Shown piece by piece: positions 8,448-18,535 of a stretch of DNA of 64,000 bases. Below the pieces are notes generated by a model. It searched no databases. It had not been told where the DNA came from and was given only the letters and a program-made list of their open reading frames with translations. A program made the position numbers and the translations under genes. Location: contig DASRFK010000181.1 in NCBI GenBank assembly GCA_035651635.1, positions 62,001 through 126,000 on the forward strand, read 5' to 3'. This DNA is from JANXQE01 sp035651635 (GTDB lineage Bacteria; Verrucomicrobiota; Verrucomicrobiia; Limisphaerales; UBA8199). Each line of letters starts with the position of its first letter. The first letter of the stretch is position 1.

Positions 8448-9599
8448 GTGAATTCTAGGGTCTTTACTTACGGGCTCTCACCTTTTGGCACCGGGGCGCT
8501 GACGCTCCTGGCGATGTTCCTGGTGGGTTGCGACCGCAACGACGTCCAGGTGTATCGCGTTTCCAAAGATGAGCCTAAATCAGCCGCTCAAGCGCAGGGT
8601 GGAATGCTGCCCGCCGGCCATCCTGAGACCGGCGAGGGTGCGACGCCCGGGATAAAGTATACGCTCCCGGCGAGCTGGCAGGAGGCGCCTCCCGGCCAAA
8701 TGCGAGTGGCCTCCTTTCGTGTCACGGGGAAAGACGGAAAGCAAGCGGAAGTGGGGGTGGTGCCATTGCCGGGCTTGATGGGACGCGATTTGGAAAATGT
8801 CAATCGTTGGCGCTCGACTGTTGGCTTGGGACCGGTACGAGAAGAGGATTTGTCGAAACTGGCGCAGCCCGTCCAAGTGGCCGGCCAACCCGGGCAATTG
8901 TATGAGCAGGCTGGAGAGAATCCTGGGTCCGGCGAAAAGACCCGCATCCTTGCGGCAGTGTCGCGACAGCACGATGTCGCCTGGTTTTTCAAAATGTCCG
9001 GAGACGACGAGCTCGTCGCCCAGCAAAAACCGGCTTTCATCGAGTTCCTCAAGTCTGTGAGTTTTGGCGCGCCTGCCGACCAGGCCGGTTTGCCTCCTTC
9101 GCATCCGCCAATCGGCGACGGTGCCATGCCGCTCATGTCGGGCGCCGGGGGTCCATCCGCTGCGGCTTCCAGTGAAGGCAAACCCCAGTGGCAAGTGCCG
9201 CCTGGGTGGCAGGAAACCGCCGCCGGTCAATTCCTCGTTGCAAAGTTCCTTGTTCCCGGGCCGGATAGCTCCCAGGCAGCAGTTAACGTGAGCATGTCGG
9301 GCGGGGACGGTGGCGGACTCGGCGCCAATGTGAACCGCTGGCGCGGGCAGCTTGGGTTAAGCCAACTGCAGGGCGCCGACCTAAACCAGGCGGTGACAGC
9401 GGTCGACACTGCCGCGGGTCAGGCTTCGTTGGTTGACTTCAGTGGGAAGGATGTTCGTTCGGGCCAGGATACGCGGTTGATTGGTGCTATAGTACCGCAG
9501 GGCGGCCGGACGTGGTTTTACAAATTAATGGGCAATGCCCAGGCTGTAGAGAAACAAAAGGACGCCTTTACGAGATTTGTCCAAACCGCCAAATACTAA
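8448..9599 (+). CDS. Lipoprotein with an internally duplicated domain, first gene of a cytochrome c maturation operon
   Basis: The 383-residue product has a signal peptide ending in the lipobox LVGC, so it should be lipid-anchored on the outer face of a membrane. The rest is two copies of one domain of about 145 residues (roughly 65-205 and 240-383). Each has a P-x-W-Q-E start, an N-V-N-R-W-R motif followed by LGL, a Gln-rich VAGQ strand, an I-x-A-A or IGAI strand, a W-F-(F/Y)-K-(M/L) turn, and an F-x-x-F-(L/V) end. I do not recognise a named activity. GTG 8448 is preceded by an AAAGG-like site. The stop codon is one base from the ResB-like start, so it is surely co-translated with the cytochrome maturation genes. 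Confidence 0.75.
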   Translation: MNSRVFTYGLSPFGTGALTLLAMFLVGCDRNDVQVYRVSKDEPKSAAQAQGGMLPAGHPETGEGATPGIKYTLPASWQEAPPGQMRVASFRVTGKDGKQAEVGVVPLPGLMGRDLENVNRWRSTVGLGPVREEDLSKLAQPVQVAGQPGQLYEQAGENPGSGEKTRILAAVSRQHDVAWFFKMSGDDELVAQQKPAFIEFLKSVSFGAPADQAGLPPSHPPIGDGAMPLMSGAGGPSAAASSEGKPQWQVPPGWQETAAGQFLVAKFLVPGPDSSQAAVNVSMSGGDGGGLGANVNRWRGQLGLSQLQGADLNQAVTAVDTAAGQASLVDFSGKDVRSGQDTRLIGAIVPQGGRTWFYKLMGNAQAVEKQKDAFTRFVQTAKY

Positions 9600-9600
9600 A

Positions 9601-10745
9601 ATGGTTTTCGATTGGCTCATCAAGTTTTTCACGTCGCTTCGCCTGACGGTCGTCTGTCTGGGTTTGGCGATCCTCCTGGTTTTCCTGGGGACACTCGCGC
9701 AAGTCGACTTGGGATTGTACAAAGCGCAAAACGAGTTTTTCCGCAGCTTCCTGGTGTATTGGGGGCCGAAAGGTGCCAGCTGGAGAATTCCGGTGCTGCC
9801 GGGCGGCTATTTGGTGGGCGGAGTGCTGCTCATCAACCTGATTGCCTCGCATGTTACCCGTTTCAAGCTCTCGAAATCTAAAATCGGAATTTGGCTGACT
9901 CACTTTGGTCTGATTTTATTGCTGCTGGGGCAGTTGGGCACGGACCTGCTCTCCCGCGAAAGCACCCTGCATTTGCGCGAAGGTGAAGCCAAGAACTACT
10001 CCGAATCCGACCGGCAGGCGGAGTTGGCCGTCATAGACACGACGGACCCAGACACGGACAAAGTGGTGGCGATTGGCCAACATTTGCTCATGCACAAACG
10101 GGAGATTCGCCAAAGCGATCTCCCCTTCACGATCCGAGTGAAGAAATTCTTCGTCAATTCGACAGTTCAAGATCGCCCCGCCGACTCCACTGAGCCGCCC
10201 CCGGCCACCGAGGGAGTGGGTCCTCGTGCACTCGTCAAAGAGGCCGCGCGGGTGACCCAAATGGATCTGCGTGATGTCCCCAGCGCCATCATTGAGATTC
10301 AAGGGCCTGACAAATCGCTGGGCACCTGGCTGGTGTCCGAATTCATCGAACGTCCCCAGCAGTTTACCTACAACAACCGCACCTACAAACTCGAGATGCG
10401 TCCGCGGCGTTATTACAATCCATTTACTATTCGGCTGCTGGAATTTCAGCATGATATCTACGCCGGCACCGACATTCCCAAGAACTTCTCCAGCCGCGTG
10501 CAGTTGCAGGCGCCCGCCACAGGCGAAAATCGCGAGGTCAAGATCTACATGAACAATCCATTGCGGTACGGCGGGCAGACATTCTATCAAGCCAGCTTTG
10601 ACCGCGACGACCATGGAACCATTCTGCAAGTGGTTCACAATCCCAGCTGGCTGACTCCTTATTTGTCCTGTATCCTGGTCGGGCTTGGCCTGGTCGTGCA
10701 ATTTATGCAGCATTTACTTGGCTTCAGCCTTAAGCGGAGGGCCGC

Positions 10746-10749
<4 letters not shown>
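9601..10749 (+). CDS. resB: ResB-like cytochrome c biogenesis protein
   Basis: ResB (CcsB) works with CcsA/ResC to deliver haem and attach it to apocytochromes c in system II. The N-terminus starts with the classic SLRLTVVCLGLAILLVFLGT span, and further membrane segments lie near residues 65-80 and 100-118. A large periplasmic domain then runs from about 120 to 355, and a last span (SCILVGLGLVVQFMQHLL) closes the protein. ATG 9601 begins one base after the preceding stop; an in-frame start at 9577 would overlap it. The end overlaps the next gene by ATGA. The CcsA-like partner follows directly. Confidence 0.88.
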
Positions 10750-12830
<2,081 letters not shown>

Positions 12831-13245
12831 GCGGTCATCGCCAATTCTCGGAATGCCGTCGGAGCGTCGTTAAAGGTGAAACGTTAAAAATCGTTAAAGC
12901 GAGGCCCTCTCGAAGTTCGTTTTAATGCGTCAGCCTGGTAACGTTTCAATGCGCCCACACTTTGTCACACCTCAGTGAGTCCTGCTGTGCCAAATTGTCG
13001 CACTGGTGCCGAGATGACTTGTCGAGGTTCCAACTCTGCGTCGCGACGTGTAAGCGATTGCTCGGCAGTCTTATGTGAGATTGTCTCCCGGTCTGTGTCT
13101 GAATGGTTGGCATCTTTCACAGCCATGGCCCGGTTCTTGCACCGAGCATTCCATCGTCTTGAATTCCGGGCCGGTTAACGTATTATTCTAATGTCTTTGA
13201 CGTCCTACCACTGTTTCTCGTAGCGTCTGAGTTTTCTGTGTCGCC
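12831..13245. other. Intergenic region before secA; no gene seen
   Basis: This 415-bp stretch contains the short degenerate motif CGTTAAA in several places (for example GAAACGTTAAAAATCGTTAA around 12877-12896), also present at 5553-5572. I see no open reading frame with recognisable sequence and no clear terminator. The secA promoter presumably lies here. Confidence 0.5.
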
Positions 13246-16200
13246 ATGATTGGGTTCATCGTTAAGAAATTCATCGGTTCCAAGAACGACCGCGAGGTAA
13301 AGCGCCTGCGGCCATTAGTGGAGAAGATTAATGCTTTTGAAGCCGAGCTGCAAAACCAGCCGGCCGATGTGCTCCGCCAAAAAACCGCCGCCTGGAAAGA
13401 ACAGCTCTCAAAAATCGAAGACAAAGACGAGTTGGCCGGCAGACTTGTCGAAATCCTGCCGGAAGCCTTTGCGGTGGTGAAAAATGCCTGCCGCCGACTA
13501 TGTGGCAGTGAGATCACGGTTCGGGAACATCCGCTGAAGTGGGAAATGATTCCCTTCGATGTCCAGCTGATCGGTGGATATGCGCTGCATTCCGGCCGGA
13601 TTGCCGAAATGGCCACCGGCGAAGGAAAAACCCTGGTGGCAACGCTGCCCGTATACCTGAACGCGCTGACCGGCCGAGGGGTGCATGTGGTCACCGTCAA
13701 CGATTACCTGGCGGCTCGTGACAGCGAATGGATGGGCGCGGTTTACAAGTTTCTCGGCCTGACAGTTGGTTGCATTCTGCATGACCAGCCGCCGAATGTA
13801 AGGCGCGAGCAGTATAACTGCGATATCACCTACGGCACCAATGCGGAGTTCGGGTTCGATTACCTGCGCGACAACGGTATGGCCTCCCGCAAAGAGGAAC
13901 AGGTCCAGCGTGGCCACTACTACGCTATTGTCGACGAAGTCGACTCGATCCTGATTGATGAAGCGCGGACCCCGCTGATCATCAGCGGCCCGGCGGTGGT
14001 CACTTACGACGAGCAATACGGCAATTTCAAGCCGCAGGTTGAAGGCCTTTTCCAGGTTCAGGAACGGCTTTGCAACCGCTTTCTCTCTGAGGCCGAGGCC
14101 GCGATCAAAAAATTGCACCCGGAAGATGGCTCCAATGTGCAGGATGCCGCCGGGTTGGAGCGCGAGATTGGTTTGTTGCTGTACCGGGTTAAACTCGGCC
14201 AGCCCAGATCGGAAGGCTTGCTCAGGATATTGGAAAACCCGGAGAACCAGCGCCTGATGAACCAGGCCGAACTCCAGTTGCATGCCGATCAAAAGAAAGT
14301 CGAGCTCTACGCCGAGAAAGAGCAGCTCTTCTTCGCCATGGACGAGAAGAGCCACGAAGCCGACCTCACCGAGAAAGGCCGCAATCATCTCAGCCCGAAA
14401 GATCCCGACGCATTCATGCTGCCGGATTTATCCACGGCTCTGCACGAGATCGACAATGGTCCCGAGCCGGACCCGCGCAAGCGTCTCGAGGCCAAAACCA
14501 AGTTGCAGCAGGAGTTCGAGACCAAAGCGCAGCGTATTCATGCCATCTCCCAGTTGCTCAAAGCCTACTGCCTGTACCAAAAAGACGTGCAGTACGTTGT
14601 CCAGGACAACAAAGTTATCATCGTCGACGAAAACACCGGCCGCTTGATGACCGGTCGGCGGTGGAGCGACGGCCTGCACCAGGCGGTCGAGGCCAAAGAA
14701 GGCGTCGCCATCGAACGCGAGACTCAGACCCTCGCTACGATCACCATTCAAAACTATTTCCGCCTCTACCTAAAGCTGGCGGGCATGACCGGTACTGCCG
14801 AAACCGAAGCGTCCGAGTTTTTTGATATTTACAAACTCGGTGTCCTGGTCATCCCGACCAACAAGCCCGTCCGCCGGGCGGATGCGAACGATTCGGTGTA
14901 CAAGACAAGGCGCGAAAAGTACAACGCGGTGCTGAAAGAGATTAAAGACATCCACGCACAAGGCCGGCCAATCCTGGTCGGCACCATTTCAGTGGAAGTA
15001 AGCGAACTGCTCTCCCGCATGCTCAAGCGCGAAGGCATCATTCACTCGGTCCTGAACGCGAAGTACCATCAGCAGGAAGCCGAAATTGTCTCGCGCGCGG
15101 GCCAGCGCGGCGCAGTCACTATTGCCACCAACATGGCCGGCCGTGGAACCGATATTAAGCTCGGCCCCGGCGTGCCCGAGGCCGGAGGGTTGCACGTCAT
15201 CGGCACCGAACGCCACGAGGCGCGCCGGATCGACCGCCAGTTGCGCGGCCGCTGCGCCCGGCAAGGGGACCCCGGTTCATCCCATTTTTTCATTTCGCTC
15301 GAAGACGATTTGATGCGTTTGTTCGGCTCCGATCGCATCGTCAAGTACATGGAACGGATGGGTCTCGAAGAGGGCCAGGAGTTGGAGGCGCGGCTGCTGA
15401 ACCGTTCGATCGAGCAGGCCCAAAAACGCGTCGAGCAACATAACTTCCAAATCCGCAAGCGCACCCTCGAGTACGACGACGTGATGAACAAGCAGCGTGA
15501 AGTCATTTACGGCTTCCGCAACGAAATCATTCACGCCACCGATGTTCGCGACCGCCTCATGGATATCATGGAGGAAGTCGTCATCCAGAAGGTCGAGGAA
15601 TTCACGACTGCTGAGAGCGATTTCCACGATTGGAAACTTCGGCAGCTGTCCGATTGGGTAAACCTCAATTTCCCCTTGGGCATGCCCGAAAGCGAAATTA
15701 CCAAGGCCGCGGAAGCAGGGCACGAGGCCCCGGTTGCAGGTTCGATTTACGACGGCCTGAGCCCCGCGCAATTCGCCGCCTGCAATTTCATTTCCGATAA
15801 CGTCCGCAAAGCTTACGAGCTGAAGGTCAGTTTCGAAAATCCCGATGCTCTGAAAGAAGTCGAGCGCTACACGATCCTCAGCGCCATCGATCGGCTCTGG
15901 CAGGAGCATCTATACGAAATGGATAGCTTGCGCTACAGCATCGGCCTGCGCGGCTACGGCCAGCGGGATCCCCTCATCGAGTACAAGGCGGAGGCATTTC
16001 GCTTGTTCGAAGATCTCATGGTCAATATCAAGACAGAGATCTGCCATAACATCTTCCGCAGCGCGTCCAGCTTGATGGCCTTTGAGAACTTTCTCCGCAA
16101 CGTCCCCCAACGCACCACCCATCAGTCCACCAGCGCCTTTGGCGGCTCAACCACGGGTGCCGACGCGGCTAGCGCAACCAGCTCCAAAGGAAACCCGAAA

Positions 16201-16338
16201 GCCAGCGATATCGTTAGCGAAGCCGCCGCTGCCGTCGAGAAAGCACGGCCGGTTCGTTCGGGGCCAAAAGTTGGCCGCAACGATCCCTGTCCCTGCAAGA
16301 GCGGCAAGAAGTACAAGCAGTGCTGCGGAAAGACGTAA
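13246..16338 (+). CDS. secA: Protein translocase ATPase SecA
   Basis: SecA drives preproteins through SecYEG. The 1,030-residue protein shows the Walker A segment MATGEGKT (about residues 122-129), the DEAD-type VDEVDSILIDEARTPL (about 230-245) and a preprotein-crosslinking region. Later come TGTAETEASEF, the NMAGRGTDIKLG helicase motif, and a helical scaffold. A C-terminal zinc-binding SEC-C tail NDPCPCKSGKKYKQCC (from about 1012) lets it bind SecB or ribosomes. An insertion of about 100 charged residues around 280-400 (within NBD2 surroundings) makes it longer than the E. coli protein, as seen in several Verrucomicrobia-like SecA sequences. It stands alone and is followed by a hairpin repeat. 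Confidence 0.97.
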   Translation: MIGFIVKKFIGSKNDREVKRLRPLVEKINAFEAELQNQPADVLRQKTAAWKEQLSKIEDKDELAGRLVEILPEAFAVVKNACRRLCGSEITVREHPLKWEMIPFDVQLIGGYALHSGRIAEMATGEGKTLVATLPVYLNALTGRGVHVVTVNDYLAARDSEWMGAVYKFLGLTVGCILHDQPPNVRREQYNCDITYGTNAEFGFDYLRDNGMASRKEEQVQRGHYYAIVDEVDSILIDEARTPLIISGPAVVTYDEQYGNFKPQVEGLFQVQERLCNRFLSEAEAAIKKLHPEDGSNVQDAAGLEREIGLLLYRVKLGQPRSEGLLRILENPENQRLMNQAELQLHADQKKVELYAEKEQLFFAMDEKSHEADLTEKGRNHLSPKDPDAFMLPDLSTALHEIDNGPEPDPRKRLEAKTKLQQEFETKAQRIHAISQLLKAYCLYQKDVQYVVQDNKVIIVDENTGRLMTGRRWSDGLHQAVEAKEGVAIERETQTLATITIQNYFRLYLKLAGMTGTAETEASEFFDIYKLGVLVIPTNKPVRRADANDSVYKTRREKYNAVLKEIKDIHAQGRPILVGTISVEVSELLSRMLKREGIIHSVLNAKYHQQEAEIVSRAGQRGAVTIATNMAGRGTDIKLGPGVPEAGGLHVIGTERHEARRIDRQLRGRCARQGDPGSSHFFISLEDDLMRLFGSDRIVKYMERMGLEEGQELEARLLNRSIEQAQKRVEQHNFQIRKRTLEYDDVMNKQREVIYGFRNEIIHATDVRDRLMDIMEEVVIQKVEEFTTAESDFHDWKLRQLSDWVNLNFPLGMPESEITKAAEAGHEAPVAGSIYDGLSPAQFAACNFISDNVRKAYELKVSFENPDALKEVERYTILSAIDRLWQEHLYEMDSLRYSIGLRGYGQRDPLIEYKAEAFRLFEDLMVNIKTEICHNIFRSASSLMAFENFLRNVPQRTTHQSTSAFGGSTTGADAASATSSKGNPKASDIVSEAAAAVEKARPVRSGPKVGRNDPCPCKSGKKYKQCCGKT

Positions 16339-16340
16339 AA

Positions 16341-16430
16341 GTAGCGCAGCCTTTCCCCTGTATCGCCGACTTTTAGTCGGCAAACGCGCGGATCACGGAG
16401 GCGCCTGAGCTGACTAAAAGTCTGCGCTAC
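16341..16430. repeat. Long hairpin repeat between convergent genes (family D)
   Basis: GTAGCGCAG (16341-16349) pairs with CTGCGCTAC (16422-16430), and inside it GACTTTTAGTC (16368-16378) pairs perfectly with GACTAAAAGTC (16412-16422). It fills the gap between secA and the convergent oxidoreductase gene and may end transcription from both sides. No T-run is seen. It resembles an extragenic palindromic element. Confidence 0.7.
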
Positions 16431-16440
16431 CTAAGCAGGC

Positions 16441-17751
16441 CTAGGCCAATTGCCAGGGCGCTCGGTACCCGCGGTGCATCAGCTTGGTTGCTTCATCATC
16501 GCCCACGATGACCTGTTTCTCGGAATCCCACTTGATCTTATGCCCAACCAGCATTGCAATGAGCCCCAAGTGTCCGGGAATGGCCGAGTGATGCGCCGTT
16601 TCAACCGGGGTGATCGTCGGTTGTCGTGACTTAACGCAGTCGATGAAGTTTTTCTGGTGATTGTCTGAGCGATACAGCTTGACCTTGTATTTATCCGCGG
16701 GGATCTCGCGGAACCAATCGACATTGGAGGCGTCAAATCCGCCCCGGTCGACCCAGACCCAGCCCTCCGTGCCGATCCATTTAGTGCCGCTGCGGATGTC
16801 CGGGTAGCCGCCGGCAATGACCATCGTGATATCGTCGGGGTAGGCGCAGGTAATCCGGTATTTCGTGGCGGTGTTCCAGACCGCGTCTTTGGGCGGGAAC
16901 TCGCCCACGCCTTCAATCTTCCGTGGGCCTCCGCTCTGGTCCATATCCAATCCCCAGTGCGCGATGTCGCAATGGTGACCGATCCAGTCCAGGAGTTGAC
17001 CGCCGCCAATGTTGTAATTCCAGCGCCAGTTCATATGAACCCGGCCTTTAATGTATGGCTCCATCGTAGCCGGGCCGATCCAGAAGTTGTAATCCAGTTC
17101 CGGGGGTGGGTCGGTCACAGTCATGAACTGTCGCGTGCCGGCAAAATCCGTGTGGCCGGCGGGCAGGCCAACTTCGACGCGGGTTACCTTTCCAATCAGG
17201 CCGTTGCGCACGATCTCGGCCGCCTTGCGAAAGGGCGCCTGAGAACGCTGCCAGGAGCCCGTCTGCCAGATCCGATTGTTATCTTGCACCGCCTTCACGA
17301 TCGCCTGTTGCTCGGCAATCGTGCGGGCGAGAGGTTTCTCCCCATAAATGTCCTTCTTGGTGCGGGCTGCCTCGGTCGCGACCAGCGCATGCCAATTGTC
17401 CGGCACGGCCAGCATGACCGCATCGATATCCTTGCGGGCCATCAGTTCCCGGTAATCGTGGTACTCTTTGCAATCCTGGTTTCCGTTCCGCTCGTTGATT
17501 TTGTTGACGGCCGCCTGGAGATGATTTTTGTCCAAATCGCACGCCGCCACAACCTGGCACTCTTTGATTCCCAGAAACGCGTCGGTATTGCCCGGGCCTT
17601 GCATGCCCCATCCCACCACGCCTAAAGTCACCCGCTCCGAGGCGCCGAACACCGAGGACGGAACGATGCTGGGAGCGGCCAGGGCGATACCGGTGGCGGC
17701 GAGAAAATGACGACGACTTATACCCGAGTTAAGGTCAGATTTCTTCATAAT
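16441..17751 (-). CDS. Gfo/Idh/MocA-family oxidoreductase, Tat-exported
   Basis: This is an NAD(P)-dependent sugar or inositol-type dehydrogenase with a Rossmann N-domain and a GFO/IDH C-domain. The start at 17751 gives a twin-arginine signal (SRRHFLAATGIALAAPSIVP), so it is folded with cofactor before export. The nucleotide-binding segment is VTLGVVGWGMQGPG and the EKPLA motif (YGEKPLART) supplies the conserved Lys. A longer frame to 17871 exists but places the Tat motif too far in. Its substrate is unknown. A paralogue of the same type is encoded at 61730-63151. Confidence 0.88.
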   Translation of the reverse strand: MMKKSDLNSGISRRHFLAATGIALAAPSIVPSSVFGASERVTLGVVGWGMQGPGNTDAFLGIKECQVVAACDLDKNHLQAAVNKINERNGNQDCKEYHDYRELMARKDIDAVMLAVPDNWHALVATEAARTKKDIYGEKPLARTIAEQQAIVKAVQDNNRIWQTGSWQRSQAPFRKAAEIVRNGLIGKVTRVEVGLPAGHTDFAGTRQFMTVTDPPPELDYNFWIGPATMEPYIKGRVHMNWRWNYNIGGGQLLDWIGHHCDIAHWGLDMDQSGGPRKIEGVGEFPPKDAVWNTATKYRITCAYPDDITMVIAGGYPDIRSGTKWIGTEGWVWVDRGGFDASNVDWFREIPADKYKVKLYRSDNHQKNFIDCVKSRQPTITPVETAHHSAIPGHLGLIAMLVGHKIKWDSEKQVIVGDDEATKLMHRGYRAPWQLA

Positions 17752-17900
17752 GTTATGACGGCATATTTGCCATCGAAATTCGAGCATAAAATGCAATTCG
17801 TCTCCTGGAAGCCCCGAAGCGCCCGCGTCCCGCCGGCCTCTTTCTCCTTTTGCTGTTTCTGCATACGTCATCGCTGTAGGCCCGGTCTCCTCCGACGGCC

Positions 17901-18113
17901 CGACAGCTCTTTGAGCAGCGAACCGAGCGGCAGCGGCTGCGCGACCCTGGGAAACTGCAGAAAGTTCTGCGCGTGCGCCAAGAAACCACGGTGTCGGTCA
18001 AAGAGATCGCCGCTCGCTTCCATCTGGGCACACCAGTCAGTGCGAACCTCTGTCTGCTGGCGTTGAACAACAACTCCCCGCCCAACCTGACCCAAGGCCG
18101 CTTTGAAGTCTAA
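17901..18113 (+). pseudogene. C-terminal fragment of a REP-associated (Y1-type) transposase
   Basis: The frame reads RQLFEQRTERQRLRDPGKLQ, then VRQETTVSVKEIAARFHLGT, and stops at 18111-18113. This resembles the helix-turn-helix tail of Y1/REP-associated tyrosine transposases, where R-x-E-T-T-x-x-x-K-x-I-A-x-R is followed by LGT. The catalytic N-terminal part is missing and there is no credible start codon. A matching N-terminal fragment of such a gene lies 5 kb downstream at 23200. The call rests on remembered family sequence, so confidence is moderate. Confidence 0.5.
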
Positions 18114-18174
18114 AACAATGTATGCAAGGCAGAGGCTTGACCCAAGGCGTGACCCCTTTCTGACCCTTTCCCTT

Positions 18175-18533
18175 TCCCCGGGTGAAGTGCTCTCGCGTGA
18201 CCGCCTTTTGAGCGAGGTGTGGGGCTAAACTATTACGGAGCCACTCGCACACTGGACCAGGTTATCGTTCAACTGCGGAAGAAGCCTGGCGATACCGCCG
18301 CCGAACCGCGGCACTTGCTGACGGTGCACGGCGTCGGTTACAAACTGGCTGGGCAGGGCGAGCAGCGCCCGCAGCAACAGCCCTCAAGAGACGCAAGGGT
18401 TGGCAGGGAGCGTTGCTGGCCAGAGGCTGCAAAGGAGGCTAAGAAAAAGCCAATTTCCGGTTGGAACGCCGGAGAAGCTCCCGCTAAACATGCAGCCGCT
18501 CAGAAAGGTGAGATCGATCTCAACGAAGAGTAA
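18175..18533 (+). pseudogene. Frameshifted OmpR/PhoB-type winged-helix domain fragment
   Basis: In one frame the sequence reads PGEVLSRDRLLSEVWG and hits TAA at 18226. One base out of phase, from about 18222, it continues LNYYGATRTLDQVIVQLRKK and LLTVHGVGYKLAG. Joined, these form the C-terminal DNA-binding domain of an OmpR-type response regulator. The receiver domain is absent. The left edge falls right after a run with TGACCCCTTTCTGACCC, which looks like a recombination or insertion border. The second frame stays open to 18533, 2 bp before the next gene, so a short peptide could still be made. A working regulator is unlikely. Confidence 0.7.
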
Positions 18534-18535
18534 TC

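Noticed and set aside
17707..18095. Open frames on both strands across 17.7-18.1 kb as separate genes
   Set aside because: They overlap the oxidoreductase promoter and the transposase tail in other frames and show no family features.
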